Assembly (NCBI RefSeq): GCF_000173415.1 | Contig: NZ_ABXW01000015.1 | Coordinates: 1-45,032 of the forward strand | From: Providencia alcalifaciens DSM 30120 | GTDB lineage: Bacteria > Pseudomonadota > Gammaproteobacteria > Enterobacterales > Enterobacteriaceae | Reading direction: 5' to 3' | Length of the DNA: 45,032 bases | Notes under the pieces: model-generated | What the model saw: the letters and a program-made list of their open reading frames with translations, nothing else | Databases searched by the model: none | What the model was told of the DNA's origin: nothing | Translations under genes and position numbers: made by a program | Part shown: positions 10,145-19,219 of the stretch, one piece after another | Layout: the number at the start of each line of letters is the position of its first letter | Position numbering within the stretch: position 1 is the first letter of the stretch

Positions 10145-10175
10145 ATAAATTTAACGACTAACTGGAGATCTGGAG

Positions 10176-11201
10176 ATGAAACGTAAAATGAAGCCTACCC
10201 CTCTTGCCGTATTGCTTCTTGCAGCCCTAGGTTCGACCTCGGTTTGTGCCGCCCCTGTCGTCACGGTTTACTCCGCAGATGGTCTTCATGATGGCAACAA
10301 CAGCTGGTATCAGTCTCAGTTTGATGCCTTTACCCAGCAAACTGGGATTAAAGTGCAGTACGTCGAAGGGGGTTCCGGTGCCATCGTTGAACGCCTAGCC
10401 AAAGAGCGTACTAACCCACAAGCGGACGTGCTTGTCACCGTCCCCCCGTTTATCCAACGCGCTGCCAAAACCGAATTACTGGCAAAATTCACACCAGAGT
10501 CTGCGGTAAGCATTCCTAACTCAACCGAGTATTACACCCCCATTGTCAATAACTACCTGACCTTTATCTATAATGACAAACTGCTAAAAAACCCACCAGC
10601 AACGTGGAATGAACTTCTTGATACCCGTTTTAAAAATAAGCTGCAATACTCCACACCAGGGCAAGCAGGTGATGGCACCGCTGTTATGCTGCAAGTGTTC
10701 CATAGCTTTGGTGGCAAAGATGCAGGGTTTAATTACCTCGGGAAGCTGCAAGCTAATAACGTCGGTCCATCTGCCTCAACAGGAAAACTCACCGCATTAG
10801 TCAATAAAGGTGAGCTATACGTTGCAAACGGCGATTTACAGATGAACCTTTCCCAAATGGAACGTAATCCAAACGTCAAAATCTTCTGGCCAGCCGATGA
10901 AAAAGGCGAACGCAGCGCACTGGTTCTACCTTATGTGGTTGGCTTAGTAAACAACGGTCCTGAAACTGAAAATGGCAAAAAGCTGATTAACTTTCTGTTA
11001 GACAAACAAGCCCAAAGCCACGTTAGCGAACTGTCATGGGGAATGCCTGTACGCTCAGACCTGACACCAAACGATCCGCAATTCCACAAAGCCACCGAAA
11101 CCCTCAAGGGTGTGAAAACTTGGCAACCAAATTGGGATGAAGTTGAAATATCCCTCTCGGATGATATCAGCCGTTGGCACAAAGTCACCGAAAGTGAGTG
11201 A
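10176..11201 (+). CDS. phnS: AEP ABC transporter, periplasmic binding protein
   Basis: PhnS captures 2-aminoethylphosphonate in the periplasm for the PhnTUV importer. The 341-residue product starts with a signal peptide (MKRKMK, hydrophobic [13 protein letters not shown], cleavage near VCAA-P at about residue 26). The mature part matches Salmonella Phn[88 protein letters not shown]. It belongs to the iron(III)/putrescine-type binding proteins. The start is preceded by GGAG 8 bases away. It is the first gene of phnSTUV, with the palindromic operator just upstream. Confidence 0.95.
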   Translation: MKRKMKPTPLAVLLLAALGSTSVCAAPVVTVYSADGLHDGNNSWYQSQFDAFTQQTGIKVQYVEGGSGAIVERLAKERTNPQADVLVTVPPFIQRAAKTELLAKFTPESAVSIPNSTEYYTPIVNNYLTFIYNDKLLKNPPATWNELLDTRFKNKLQYSTPGQAGDGTAVMLQVFHSFGGKDAGFNYLGKLQANNVGPSASTGKLTALVNKGELYVANGDLQMNLSQMERNPNVKIFWPADEKGERSALVLPYVVGLVNNGPETENGKKLINFLLDKQAQSHVSELSWGMPVRSDLTPNDPQFHKATETLKGVKTWQPNWDEVEISLSDDISRWHKVTESE

Positions 11202-11208
11202 GCGGGTT

Positions 11209-12318
11209 ATGTTGATGAAAAGAAATAAAGAAACTCCAAGTCAGCGCACTGAGCATTCCGGCATTGTGCTGGAATCTCTGCGGGTTTCTTACCATAACAA
11301 TGTGGTGCTTAAACCGTTATCCTTAACTATTGAGCCGGGTGAAATATTGGTACTTATTGGACCTTCAGGCTCCGGGAAAACCACCGTGTTACGGTCCATT
11401 GCAGGTTTCGCACAACCGGATAGCGGACGCATTTTAATGGGTGATACGGATATTACCCAGCTTCCGCCTTATCAACGCGGATTGGGCATGGTAGTGCAGA
11501 ACTACGCCCTTTTTCCTCATATGAAAGTCGAGGATAATGTTGCCTTTGGTCTGCGCGCTCAAAAGCAGCCTAAAGCACTAATTAAAGAGCGAGTGGCTGA
11601 AGCATTAAACATTGTCGGCATGAGCGACTATGCCGCCCGTTACCCGCATCAGTTATCTGGCGGTCAGCAACAACGCGTCGCTATCGCCCGTGCGATTGCT
11701 GTGCGACCCAGAGTGCTTTTGCTTGATGAGCCGTTATCCGCTCTCGATGCTCAGATTCGCCATAATATGGTGGAAGAAATTGCGAGACTACATCGTGAAC
11801 TTCCTGAGCTCACGATTTTGTACGTCACTCATGATCAAACGGAAGCCCTCGCGCTGGGGGATAAGATTGGCATCATGAAAGATGGCTACTTGGTGGCTCA
11901 CGGGGAGAAAAATGCACTGTACCATCGCCCACCGAATCGCTTTGCTGCTGAGTTTTTAGGACGCGCCAATATTCTGTCGGCGACTGCTTTGGGCTTTTCC
12001 TCCGTACCTGCTCAAGTCAGTGTGAGCTGTGGCGGTACGCTCATTGAGGCACAAACTCAAGGTATGCAGAACAACAGCCACAAATTAATCTGTATTCGCC
12101 CACAGCATATTAGCCTCACCCCGCGAGCAGATACCTCAAACCAGCTACACGCCACTTTGCGATCTATCCGCTGGCAGGGGGATATTACCCATTTATTGTG
12201 TGATGTCGCAGGGGAGAATGTCACGGTCGCTGTTACCCATTTATCCCCGTTACCGCAAGCAGGCGATAAACTCACGCTGTGGTTTTCTCCTTCTGATACT
12301 GTGTTGATTGAGGAATAA
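11209..12318 (+). CDS. phnT: AEP ABC transporter, ATP-binding protein
   Basis: PhnT is the ATPase of the AEP importer. The 369-residue product has Walker A GPSGSGKT, the Q-loop region VVQNYALFPHM, the signature LSGGQQQRVA, Walker B VLLLDEPLSALD, and the switch histidine in YVTHDQTEALAL. These features cover about residues 20-230. A C-terminal TOBE-like regulatory domain follows (about 260-365). The ATG at 11209 lies 7 bases after the phnS stop; an ATG two codons later is also possible. The stop is one base before the phnU ATG. Similar length and order occur in Salmonella. Confidence 0.93.
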   Translation: MLMKRNKETPSQRTEHSGIVLESLRVSYHNNVVLKPLSLTIEPGEILVLIGPSGSGKTTVLRSIAGFAQPDSGRILMGDTDITQLPPYQRGLGMVVQNYALFPHMKVEDNVAFGLRAQKQPKALIKERVAEALNIVGMSDYAARYPHQLSGGQQQRVAIARAIAVRPRVLLLDEPLSALDAQIRHNMVEEIARLHRELPELTILYVTHDQTEALALGDKIGIMKDGYLVAHGEKNALYHRPPNRFAAEFLGRANILSATALGFSSVPAQVSVSCGGTLIEAQTQGMQNNSHKLICIRPQHISLTPRADTSNQLHATLRSIRWQGDITHLLCDVAGENVTVAVTHLSPLPQAGDKLTLWFSPSDTVLIEE

Positions 12319-12319
12319 T

Positions 12320-13180
12320 ATGTCGGTTATTCACCTGTCTAAGCCATCATCCATAAACCTAAAACCGTTTTATTGGATAGCACCACCGCTGCTCGTTCTA
12401 GCGACGTTATTTTTCTACCCGCTGATGTTGATTGGCGAGCAAGCCATTCAGAGTCCCACTGGTGGCGTAAGCTTAGAAACGTTCTGGCAAGTAATTGAAT
12501 CTCGTCGGTTTATTAGCGGGCTATTCAATACGCTACAAATTGCCTTTTTTGCCACTCTCGGGTGCTTAGTACTTGGCTCGGTATTATCGCTGATTTTGGT
12601 GTTTATTCCGTTTCCCGGAAGCCGTTTTATTACCCAAGTCATTGATACTTTTATCGCACTGCCGACATTTCTGATCACCCTCGCGTTTACCTTTATTTAT
12701 GGTTCGGCGGGGTTACTCAATGGCACATTAATGGCGCTGTTTGATTTTGAACTGCCTCCTGTGGACTTTTTATACTCGATTAATGGCGTGATTCTGGCGG
12801 AGATCACCGTCTTTACTCCGCTCGTGATGCGCCCGCTAATGGCAGCGCTGCGCCAAATCGATAAAAGCCAATTAGAAGCTGCCAGTATTTTAGGGGCGCA
12901 CCCTGCCCGCGTTATCAGCCAAGTGATTTTTCCTGCGGCACTTCCTGCATTACTCGCAGGCGGCAGCCTGTGTTTACTGCTGACCACCAACGAATTTGGC
13001 ATCGTGCTGTTTATCGGAGCAAAAGGAGTAAATACCTTGCCGATGATGGTCTACAGCAAAGCCATTTTGGAATCTGACTACAGCGTCGCGTGCATGATAG
13101 CGTTAATTAATATTTTGCTGTCTGTGGGACTCTTTAGCCTGTATCGCATGGCAACAACCCGTTTCGGAGTGAAAAAATAA
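12320..13180 (+). CDS. phnU: AEP ABC transporter, permease
   Basis: PhnU is one of two inner-membrane permeases of the importer. The 286-residue product has about six hydrophobic segments, starting with PPLLVLATLFFYPLMLIG. The coupling-helix motif of binding-protein-dependent permeases is visible as LEAASILGAHPARVISQVIFPAALP (EAA motif). I chose the ATG at 12320 with GAGGAA 4-5 bases upstream, right after the phnT stop. phnV starts 2 bases after its stop, so the operon is tight. Confidence 0.92.
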   Translation: MSVIHLSKPSSINLKPFYWIAPPLLVLATLFFYPLMLIGEQAIQSPTGGVSLETFWQVIESRRFISGLFNTLQIAFFATLGCLVLGSVLSLILVFIPFPGSRFITQVIDTFIALPTFLITLAFTFIYGSAGLLNGTLMALFDFELPPVDFLYSINGVILAEITVFTPLVMRPLMAALRQIDKSQLEAASILGAHPARVISQVIFPAALPALLAGGSLCLLLTTNEFGIVLFIGAKGVNTLPMMVYSKAILESDYSVACMIALINILLSVGLFSLYRMATTRFGVKK

Positions 13181-13182
13181 CC

Positions 13183-13980
13183 ATGTTAATTTGGTCTAAA
13201 ACTGGGCGAGCCATTTCAACCGCCATCGCCATCACGCTATTTTCTTGCCTATTTTTGCTGCCATTAGTGATGATTCTCATGTCCAGCTTTAGCCAGCAAT
13301 GGAATGGTATTTTGCCCTCCGGCTTTACCTTCGAACACTTTGTGAATGCGTTTCGGGGTCCAGCATGGGAAGCCATTTTATCCAGCCTGATTATCGGCTT
13401 TTGCGCCAGTCTGTTTGCACTGTTTTGCGGTCTGTGGGCAGCCCTAGCCTTACGTCGCCATAGTGCCAAAGTACAAAAATATCTGGGTATTGTGTTCTAT
13501 TTGCCGAGTGCTATTCCTTCGGTGTCGATAGGTTTAGGGATCTTAGTGGCATTTAGCCAAGGCTATTTGCAAATGAATGGGACGTTCTGGATTGTTTTTT
13601 CCGCTCATTTTGTTCTGATTTCAGCGTTCACCTTCAGCAATGTCTCCACTGGGTTAACCCGCATTTCCGCTGATATTGAAAATGTGGCATTCAGTTTAGG
13701 GGCTTCTCCGTGGTATCGCTTGTGCCATGTCACCCTACCGCTGTTGATGCCATGGATGATTTCCGCAGTCGCCTTGAGCCTATCTTTGTCCCTCGGCGAA
13801 CTGGGTGCCACCATGATGCTGTATCCCCCAGGTTGGGCGACATTGCCAGTGTCCATTTTCAGCCTGACCGACCGTGGAAATATCGCCGATGGCTCTGCCT
13901 TGACTATCGTCCTCGTCGCTATCACGCTGTTATTAATGATGAAGTTGGAGAGAGTGGCAAAGAGATTGGGGCAAAGGTAA
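13183..13980 (+). CDS. phnV: AEP ABC transporter, permease
   Basis: PhnV is the second inner-membrane permease, pairing with PhnU. The 265-residue product has about six membrane segments (first: FLLPLVMILMSSFS region, about residues 15-35). Its EAA-type loop reads ENVAFSLGASPWYRLCHVTLPLLMP. The domain is the ABC importer type I permease fold (spermidine/putrescine and Fe3+ type). It is the last gene of the phnSTUV operon; I see no clear terminator before the pyr promoter at 14033. Confidence 0.92.
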   Translation: MLIWSKTGRAISTAIAITLFSCLFLLPLVMILMSSFSQQWNGILPSGFTFEHFVNAFRGPAWEAILSSLIIGFCASLFALFCGLWAALALRRHSAKVQKYLGIVFYLPSAIPSVSIGLGILVAFSQGYLQMNGTFWIVFSAHFVLISAFTFSNVSTGLTRISADIENVAFSLGASPWYRLCHVTLPLLMPWMISAVALSLSLSLGELGATMMLYPPGWATLPVSIFSLTDRGNIADGSALTIVLVAITLLLMMKLERVAKRLGQR

Positions 13981-14032
13981 GGCAAAGATAAGATTATAAG
14001 TAAAAATTTTTCATTTTTCTGTTCGCAAACGC

Positions 14033-14060
14033 TTGCGTCATTGTGTCACACGCGTATAAT
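14033..14060 (+). promoter_or_regulatory. pyrLBI promoter (sigma-70)
   Basis: The -35 is TTGCGT (14033-14038) and the -10 is TATAAT (14055-14060), with a 16-base spacer. It lies 25 bases before the pyrL leader start. Confidence 0.85.
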
Positions 14061-14085
14061 GCGCCACAATTTGCCGGGAGAAACC

Positions 14086-14235
14086 ATGAACACTGCTGCT
14101 CTATTTTTGAAAGAGAATACCGACACCGCACTGCCATCACGCGGTCAGGACAGCCTGTTTTTCCCCGCCGTATTGATAAAAAAGCCCCTCATTGAGGGGC
14201 TTTTTTTTGGCCTACTAGATAGCAAGTCTTGCTGA
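14086..14235 (+). CDS. pyrL: pyrBI operon leader peptide
   Basis: This 49-codon leader reading frame starts at an ATG with GGGAG 6 bases upstream, spans the attenuator, and ends 15 bases before pyrB. In E. coli, PyrL translation coupled to RNA polymerase movement through U-rich pause sites decides attenuation according to the UTP level. Here a pyrimidine-rich stretch around CTGTTTTTCCCC (14156-14167) lies just ahead of the hairpin. The layout is the same although the peptide (MNTAALFLKENTDTAL...) shares little sequence with E. coli PyrL. An ATG at 14059 is less likely because it overlaps the -10 box. Confidence 0.85.
   Translation: MNTAALFLKENTDTALPSRGQDSLFFPAVLIKKPLIEGLFFGLLDSKSC
14182..14208 (+). 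terminator. pyrBI attenuator
   Basis: AAGCCCCTC-ATT-GAGGGGC is followed by eight T residues, a strong intrinsic terminator inside the pyrL frame. High UTP should uncouple polymerase from the ribosome and let it form. Confidence 0.93.
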
Positions 14236-14250
14236 TACAGGAGAATCACG

Positions 14251-15186
14251 ATGCCGAATCCGTTATATCACCGCGACATAATCTCAATTAACGATTTAGA
14301 TAAAACCGACCTTGAATTAGTTCTTAAAGTGGCCGCTTCATTAAAGCAGCAACCTCAACCCGAGTTTCTGAAGCATAAAGTTATCGCCAGCTGTTTCTTC
14401 GAAGCATCGACGCGTACCCGTCTGTCATTCGAAACCGCCATTCATCGTTTAGGGGCATCTGTCGTCGGCTTCTCCGATAGCGCCAATACCTCATTAGGTA
14501 AGAAAGGCGAGACTCTTGCAGACACCATTTCCGTTATCAGCCAGTATGTTGATGCGATTGTGATGCGCCACCCACAAGAAGGTGCCGCGCGTTTAGCTAG
14601 CCAGTTCTCAGGTTCTGTCCCAATTATCAACGCTGGCGATGGCTCTAACCAGCATCCAACGCAAACCCTGTTAGACCTGTTTACTATCCAAGAAACTCAA
14701 GGCCGCTTAGAGAACCTGAAAATCGCGATGGTCGGTGACCTGAAATATGGCAGAACGGTGCATTCACTGACTCAAGCGCTATCGAAGTTTGAAGGTAATC
14801 ACTTCTACTTTATTTCCCCAGAAGTGCTGTCGATGCCACCTCATATCCTGAATATTCTGGATGAAAAAGGGGCCACTTACAGCCTGCATAACAATGTTGA
14901 TGATGTCATTCCAGAAGTGGATATTTTGTATATGACTCGCGTTCAAAAAGAGCGTTTAGACCCATCAGAATACGCCAATGTCAAAGCTCAGTTCATCCTG
15001 CGAGCCCAAGACCTGCACAACGCTAAAGACAATTTAAAAGTGCTGCACCCGCTACCACGCATTGATGAAATTACCGTGGATGTCGATAGCACTCCTTACG
15101 CGTATTATTTTCAGCAAGCAGGCAATGGAATCTACGCGCGCCAAGCGCTGCTGTCTCTGGTATTAAATAAAGAACTGGCAATCTGA
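14251..15186 (+). CDS. pyrB: Aspartate carbamoyltransferase, catalytic subunit
   Basis: PyrB condenses carbamoyl phosphate and aspartate to carbamoyl aspartate, the committed step of pyrimidine synthesis. The 311-residue product has STRTR at 53-57, the 80s loop with SLGKKGETL (about 81-89), HPTQ at 135-138, and the C-terminal [10 protein letters not shown]. The set is that of the class B catalytic chain, which forms dodecamers with PyrI. It starts 15 bases after pyrL with GGAG upstream and is followed 10 bases later by pyrI. Confidence 0.97.
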   Translation: MPNPLYHRDIISINDLDKTDLELVLKVAASLKQQPQPEFLKHKVIASCFFEASTRTRLSFETAIHRLGASVVGFSDSANTSLGKKGETLADTISVISQYVDAIVMRHPQEGAARLASQFSGSVPIINAGDGSNQHPTQTLLDLFTIQETQGRLENLKIAMVGDLKYGRTVHSLTQALSKFEGNHFYFISPEVLSMPPHILNILDEKGATYSLHNNVDDVIPEVDILYMTRVQKERLDPSEYANVKAQFILRAQDLHNAKDNLKVLHPLPRIDEITVDVDSTPYAYYFQQAGNGIYARQALLSLVLNKELAI

Positions 15187-15196
15187 GGAGAACACC

Positions 15197-15661
15197 ATGA
15201 CACACGACCATAAATTACAAGTTGAAGCCATCCGTTGCGGCACTGTCATCGACCATATCCCTGCTCAAATTGGATTCAAATTGCTAAAGCTGTTTAAGCT
15301 CACCAAAACCGATGAGCGCATCACTATTGGGCTGAATTTACCCTCCAGCAATATGGGCAAAAAAGACATTATCAAAATCGAAAATACCTTTTTAACCCCA
15401 GAACAAGCCAACCAATTGGCGATGTATGCGCCAGAAGCTACCGTTAATCGTATCGAAGATTATCAAGTGGTGGAAAAATTAGACCTGAAATTACCAGAAC
15501 AAATCGACAGCGTGCTGGTGTGCCCTAATAGCAACTGTATTAGCCATAATGAGCCAGTTTCCAGCAGCTTCCGCATTAAACAACGAGCAAAACATGTGGC
15601 ATTAACCTGCAAATTCTGTGAAAAAGAGTTCGATAGAGACGCCGTGATCAATAATCAGTAA
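15197..15661 (+). CDS. pyrI: Aspartate carbamoyltransferase, regulatory subunit
   Basis: PyrI gives ATCase its allosteric control (CTP/UTP inhibition, ATP activation). The 154-residue product has the nucleotide-binding N-terminal domain ([34 protein letters not shown]). Its C-terminal zinc domain has the four ligands C109, C114, C138 and C141, at the same positions as in E. coli PyrI. GAGGAG precedes the ATG by about 6 bases. Confidence 0.97.
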   Translation: MTHDHKLQVEAIRCGTVIDHIPAQIGFKLLKLFKLTKTDERITIGLNLPSSNMGKKDIIKIENTFLTPEQANQLAMYAPEATVNRIEDYQVVEKLDLKLPEQIDSVLVCPNSNCISHNEPVSSSFRIKQRAKHVALTCKFCEKEFDRDAVINNQ

Positions 15662-15685
15662 GGTATTTAGGCGTAGACTGCGTCT

Positions 15686-15714
15686 TTGTATGGATGCCGT
15701 TCCGTGTCTATAAT
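15686..15714 (+). promoter_or_regulatory. Probable ridA promoter
   Basis: The -10 is TATAAT at 15709-15714 and a weak -35, TTGTAT, sits at 15686-15691 with a 17-base spacer. It lies 39 bases before the ridA start, in the gap after pyrI. Confidence 0.6.
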
Positions 15715-15753
15715 AGCGTCCAAACCCTTTTTTACGTGATAAACGGAGAAACT

Positions 15754-16140
15754 ATGTCATACGAAATCAGCACTGAAAATGCACCAGCCGCTATTGGTCC
15801 TTACGTTCAAGGCGTCGATTTAGGCAGTATGGTTATGACCTCAGGTCAAATTCCTGTTGATCCAAAAACCGGTAATGTACCTGAAGATATCGCAGCACAA
15901 ACCCGTCAATCACTGGCGAACGTGAAAGCGATTTTAGAAAAAGCAGGTTTGGGCGTTGCCAATATCGTAAAAACGACCGTTTTTGTGAAAGATTTAAATG
16001 ACTTCGCTACCGTTAATGCCACTTATGAAGAATTTTTCAAACAACATAATGCGCCATTCCCAGCGCGTTCTTGTGTTGAAGTGGCTCGCTTGCCAAAAGA
16101 TGTGAAAATCGAAATCGAAGCTATCGCGGTGCGTAAATAG
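15754..16140 (+). CDS. ridA: 2-iminobutanoate/2-iminopropanoate deaminase
   Basis: RidA hydrolyses reactive enamine/imine intermediates released by PLP enzymes such as threonine dehydratase. It acts as a trimer in the cytoplasm. The 128-residue product carries the YjgF/YER057c signature near the C-terminus (ARSCVEVARLPKDVKIEIEAIA), with the conserved arginine of that motif, and GPYVQGVDLGSMVMTSGQIP near the N-terminus. I chose the ATG at 15754 with GGAG 6 bases upstream. An upstream in-frame start at 15694 would cover the promoter. It follows pyrI as in E. coli. Confidence 0.96.
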   Translation: MSYEISTENAPAAIGPYVQGVDLGSMVMTSGQIPVDPKTGNVPEDIAAQTRQSLANVKAILEKAGLGVANIVKTTVFVKDLNDFATVNATYEEFFKQHNAPFPARSCVEVARLPKDVKIEIEAIAVRK

Positions 16141-16170
16141 TTTTATTCAGTTTCAGATTGTCAGTCTGAT

Positions 16171-16204
16171 AGCCTGCTAACACATTGTCAGCAGGCTTTT
16201 TTTA
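16171..16204 (+). terminator. Rho-independent terminator after ridA
   Basis: AGCCTGCT and AGCAGGCT arms enclose an 11-base loop and are followed by TTTTTTT. Confidence 0.9.
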
Positions 16205-16401
16205 TTAGCTTCATTCTAAATATACTTATCAACTTTCAGGTTATTCACTGTATCTCAAGGCGATTTTCTTCTCTTCGTCACGTTTTGCCACGATAGCCCC
16301 TTGGATATATCCGCCACCTAACCTTATGGCTCACTAAATTATCGAACGCACAATTTAATTACTGCCTGCACTTTTGATATTCATACAAATTATTTTTTTC
16401 C

Positions 16402-16415
16402 TTGTTTTAAATCAA
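16402..16415. promoter_or_regulatory. Probable FNR box upstream of nrdDG
   Basis: TTGTTTTAAATCAA matches the FNR consensus TTGATNNNNATCAA at 9 of 10 defined positions. It lies 164 bases before the nrdD start, in the 438-base gap after ridA. E. coli nrdDG is FNR-activated, which fits. The rest of the gap (16205-16401) shows nothing else I can name. Confidence 0.65.
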
Positions 16416-16441
16416 ATTACCGTCAGCTAAAAAAAGGCAAT

Positions 16442-16490
16442 ATCCTACATATTGTGCTTTAATTAATTCACTAGACACTACATGTAGTAA
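16442..16490. promoter_or_regulatory. Tandem NrdR boxes upstream of nrdDG
   Basis: Box 1 is ATCCTACATATTGTGC (16442-16457) and box 2 is ACACTACATGTAGTAA (16475-16490). Both fit the NrdR consensus acaCwAtATaTwGwgt at the core CTACATATTG / CTACATGTAG. They are 33 bases apart centre to centre, about three helical turns, as expected for co-operative NrdR repression. Confidence 0.7.
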
Positions 16491-16578
16491 AAATTCACAT
16501 TTCTTTCACAGGGATGCCCCATACTGATAAAAGATAATGGACGCTATCGCCAGTCCTGTGAGGGATTTAATAAGGAGT

Positions 16579-18723
16579 ATGACAGTGAAAACGGTGGTTA
16601 TAAAACGAGATGGTTGTCAGGTCAATTTTGATCTCCCGCGCATTCAAGAAGCGGTGCGACGTGCAGCCGCGGCGGTAGATGTCAAAGATGATGATTATTG
16701 TCTGCAAGTGGCTACGGTTGTTTCTGAACAACTGTGTCATCGAGAAAAAGTGGATATCGCCGAAATCCAAGATGCTGTCGAAAACCAGCTGATGTCTGGA
16801 CCTTATAAAGATCTGGCACGTGCCTATATTGAGTATCGTCATGATAGAGATAGCGAACGCGAAAAGCGCAGCCAACTGACTCACGAAATCCGCGGATTAA
16901 TTGAGCAAAGTAACCTATCTTTACTCAATGAAAATGCGAATAAAGACAGTAAAGTGATCCCAACCCAGCGTGATTTATTAGCCGGGATCGTCGCTAAGCA
17001 TTATGCCAAACAGCATATTTTGCCACGCGATGTGGTACTTGCTCATGAAAAGGGTGAAATTCACTATCATGACCTCGATTATGCCCCTTTCTTCCCGATG
17101 TTTAACTGTATGCTTATCGACCTTGATGGCATGTTAACCAACGGCTTTAAGATGGGAAATGCTGAAATTGAGCCACCAAAATCCATTTCGACTGCCACTG
17201 CCGTTACAGCACAAATTATCGCTCAAGTTGCTAGCCATATTTATGGCGGTACCACTATCAACCGAATTGATGAAATTTTGGCGCCTTACGTGGCTATCAG
17301 CCATGAAAAACACCTAAAAGTCGCCAAAGAGTGGGGAATTGCTGATGCCGAGGCTTACGCAAAAAACCGTACTGAAAAAGAGTGTTACGATGCCTTCCAA
17401 TCTTTAGAGTATGAAGTGAATACACTGCATACCGCAAACGGGCAAACACCATTTGTCACGTTTGGTTTTGGATTAGGAACCTCCCATGAAGCTAGGCTCA
17501 TTCAGCAGTCAATCCTCAAAAACCGTATTGCAGGGCTAGGCAAAAATCGTAAAACCGCGGTTTTCCCAAAACTCGTGTTTGCCATCAAAGATGGATTGAA
17601 CCACAAATACGGTGATCCTAACTACGACATCAAACAGCTAGCTTTGGAATGTGCGAGTAAGCGCATGTATCCAGACATTCTTAATTACGACCGAGTGGTA
17701 GATGTCACTGGCTCCTTTAAAACACCGATGGGCTGTCGCAGTTTCTTGGGCGTCTATGAAGAAGATGGCAAACAAATCCATGATGGTCGCAACAACCTCG
17801 GTGTCATCAGCCTAAACTTACCGCGAATTGCGCTGGAAGCCCAAGGTAACGAAGATGCATTCTGGGCACTACTTGATGAGCGTTTAGCTATCGCTAAAAA
17901 AGCGCTGATGACTCGCATTGCCCGCTTAGAAAATGTCAAAGCCCGTGTCGCACCTATTTTATACATGGAAGGCGCCTGTGGCGTTCGCTTAAAAGCCAAT
18001 GATAGCGTGGCCGAAATTTTCAAACATGGGCGTGCTTCTATCTCATTAGGCTATATTGGATTACACGAAACTATCAATGCCCTATTTGGCATCGATACCC
18101 ATGTGTATGACAGTGAGCAATTACGCGAAAAAGCCGTGGCTATCGTAAACCGTCTGCGCCAAGCTACCGATGACTGGAAAGAGCAGACAGGCTATGGCTT
18201 CAGCTTATACAGCACGCCGAGTGAAAACCTGTGTGACCGTTTCTGCCGCTTAGATACTGCCGAATTTGGCGTCGTGGATGGCGTGACAGACAAAGGCTAC
18301 TACACCAACAGCTTCCACTTAGATGTCGAAAAACAGGTAAATCCTTACGATAAAATCGATTTTGAGCAGCCGTACCCAGCACTCGCTAACGGCGGTTTTA
18401 TCTGTTACGGCGAATACCCGAATTTACAGCACAACCTCAAAGCTCTTGAGGATGTATGGGATTACAGCTATCAGCATGTTCCTTACTACGGGACGAATAC
18501 CCCTATCGATGAATGCTATGACTGTGGTTTTTCTGGGGAGTTTTCTTGTACGAGCAAGGGCTTTACCTGCCCAGCTTGCGGCAACCACGATACTAACCGT
18601 GTTTCGGTGATCCGCCGCGTATGTGGCTATTTAGGTAGCCCAGATGCACGACCATTTAATGCGGGTAAACAAGAAGAAGTGAAGCGCCGTATCAAACACT
18701 TAGGAAATGGTCAGCTTGGTTAA
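16579..18723 (+). CDS. nrdD: Anaerobic ribonucleoside-triphosphate reductase
   Basis: NrdD is the class III glycyl-radical enzyme that reduces NTPs to dNTPs without oxygen. The 714-residue product begins with an ATP-cone domain (about residues 3-95: VVIKRDGCQVNFDLPRIQEAV). It contains the catalytic core (PFFPMFNCMLIDL, GGTTINRIDEILAP) and a C-terminal zinc site with CYDCGF and CPACG pairs. The glycyl-radical motif is RVCGYLGSPDARPF with G683. I chose the ATG at 16579 because it gives the family N-terminus; AAGGAG lies very close upstream. nrdG follows after 31 bases. FNR and NrdR sites lie upstream. Confidence 0.97.
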   Translation: MTVKTVVIKRDGCQVNFDLPRIQEAVRRAAAAVDVKDDDYCLQVATVVSEQLCHREKVDIAEIQDAVENQLMSGPYKDLARAYIEYRHDRDSEREKRSQLTHEIRGLIEQSNLSLLNENANKDSKVIPTQRDLLAGIVAKHYAKQHILPRDVVLAHEKGEIHYHDLDYAPFFPMFNCMLIDLDGMLTNGFKMGNAEIEPPKSISTATAVTAQIIAQVASHIYGGTTINRIDEILAPYVAISHEKHLKVAKEWGIADAEAYAKNRTEKECYDAFQSLEYEVNTLHTANGQTPFVTFGFGLGTSHEARLIQQSILKNRIAGLGKNRKTAVFPKLVFAIKDGLNHKYGDPNYDIKQLALECASKRMYPDILNYDRVVDVTGSFKTPMGCRSFLGVYEEDGKQIHDGRNNLGVISLNLPRIALEAQGNEDAFWALLDERLAIAKKALMTRIARLENVKARVAPILYMEGACGVRLKANDSVAEIFKHGRASISLGYIGLHETINALFGIDTHVYDSEQLREKAVAIVNRLRQATDDWKEQTGYGFSLYSTPSENLCDRFCRLDTAEFGVVDGVTDKGYYTNSFHLDVEKQVNPYDKIDFEQPYPALANGGFICYGEYPNLQHNLKALEDVWDYSYQHVPYYGTNTPIDECYDCGFSGEFSCTSKGFTCPACGNHDTNRVSVIRRVCGYLGSPDARPFNAGKQEEVKRRIKHLGNGQLG

Positions 18724-18754
18724 TGAACGCATAGGTTAACTTCGGACAAATGGT

Positions 18755-19219
18755 ATGAATTATCACCAATATTATCCTGTGGATGTGGTTAATGGACCCG
18801 GTACACGCTGCACACTGTTTGTCGCAGGGTGTGTCCACCAATGCCGCGGCTGCTATAACCAAAGTACGTGGCGAGTGGACTCTGGCATTCCCTTTACCCA
18901 AAAAATGGAAGACCAAATTATCCAAGACTTGCAGGATACACGTATTCGCCGACAAGGACTTTCTCTCTCAGGAGGCGATCCTTTGCATCCCGCTAATTTG
19001 CCAGCCATCTTGCGGTTGGTGAAGCGAGTGAAAGCCGTCTGCCCAGACAAAGACATCTGGATGTGGACAGGCTATAAACTTGATGAGCTAACACTGGAAC
19101 AGCAGAAAGTCGTCAGCTTTGTGAATACGCTGATTGATGGAAAATTTGAACAGGAACTGTATGACCCCGCGCTGTTATGGCGCGGTAGCAGCAACCAAGT
19201 CATTCATCGGCTACGTTAA
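18755..19219 (+). CDS. nrdG: Anaerobic ribonucleotide reductase activating enzyme
   Basis: NrdG is a radical-SAM enzyme that makes the glycyl radical on NrdD. The 154-residue product has the [4Fe-4S] motif CVHQCRGC with C26, C30 and C33, and the SAM-binding SLSGGDPLHPANL. It matches E. coli NrdG in length and sequence. It is second in the nrdDG operon. Its stop codon overlaps the end of the convergent yhbP by 4 bases. Confidence 0.96.
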   Translation: MNYHQYYPVDVVNGPGTRCTLFVAGCVHQCRGCYNQSTWRVDSGIPFTQKMEDQIIQDLQDTRIRRQGLSLSGGDPLHPANLPAILRLVKRVKAVCPDKDIWMWTGYKLDELTLEQQKVVSFVNTLIDGKFEQELYDPALLWRGSSNQVIHRLR

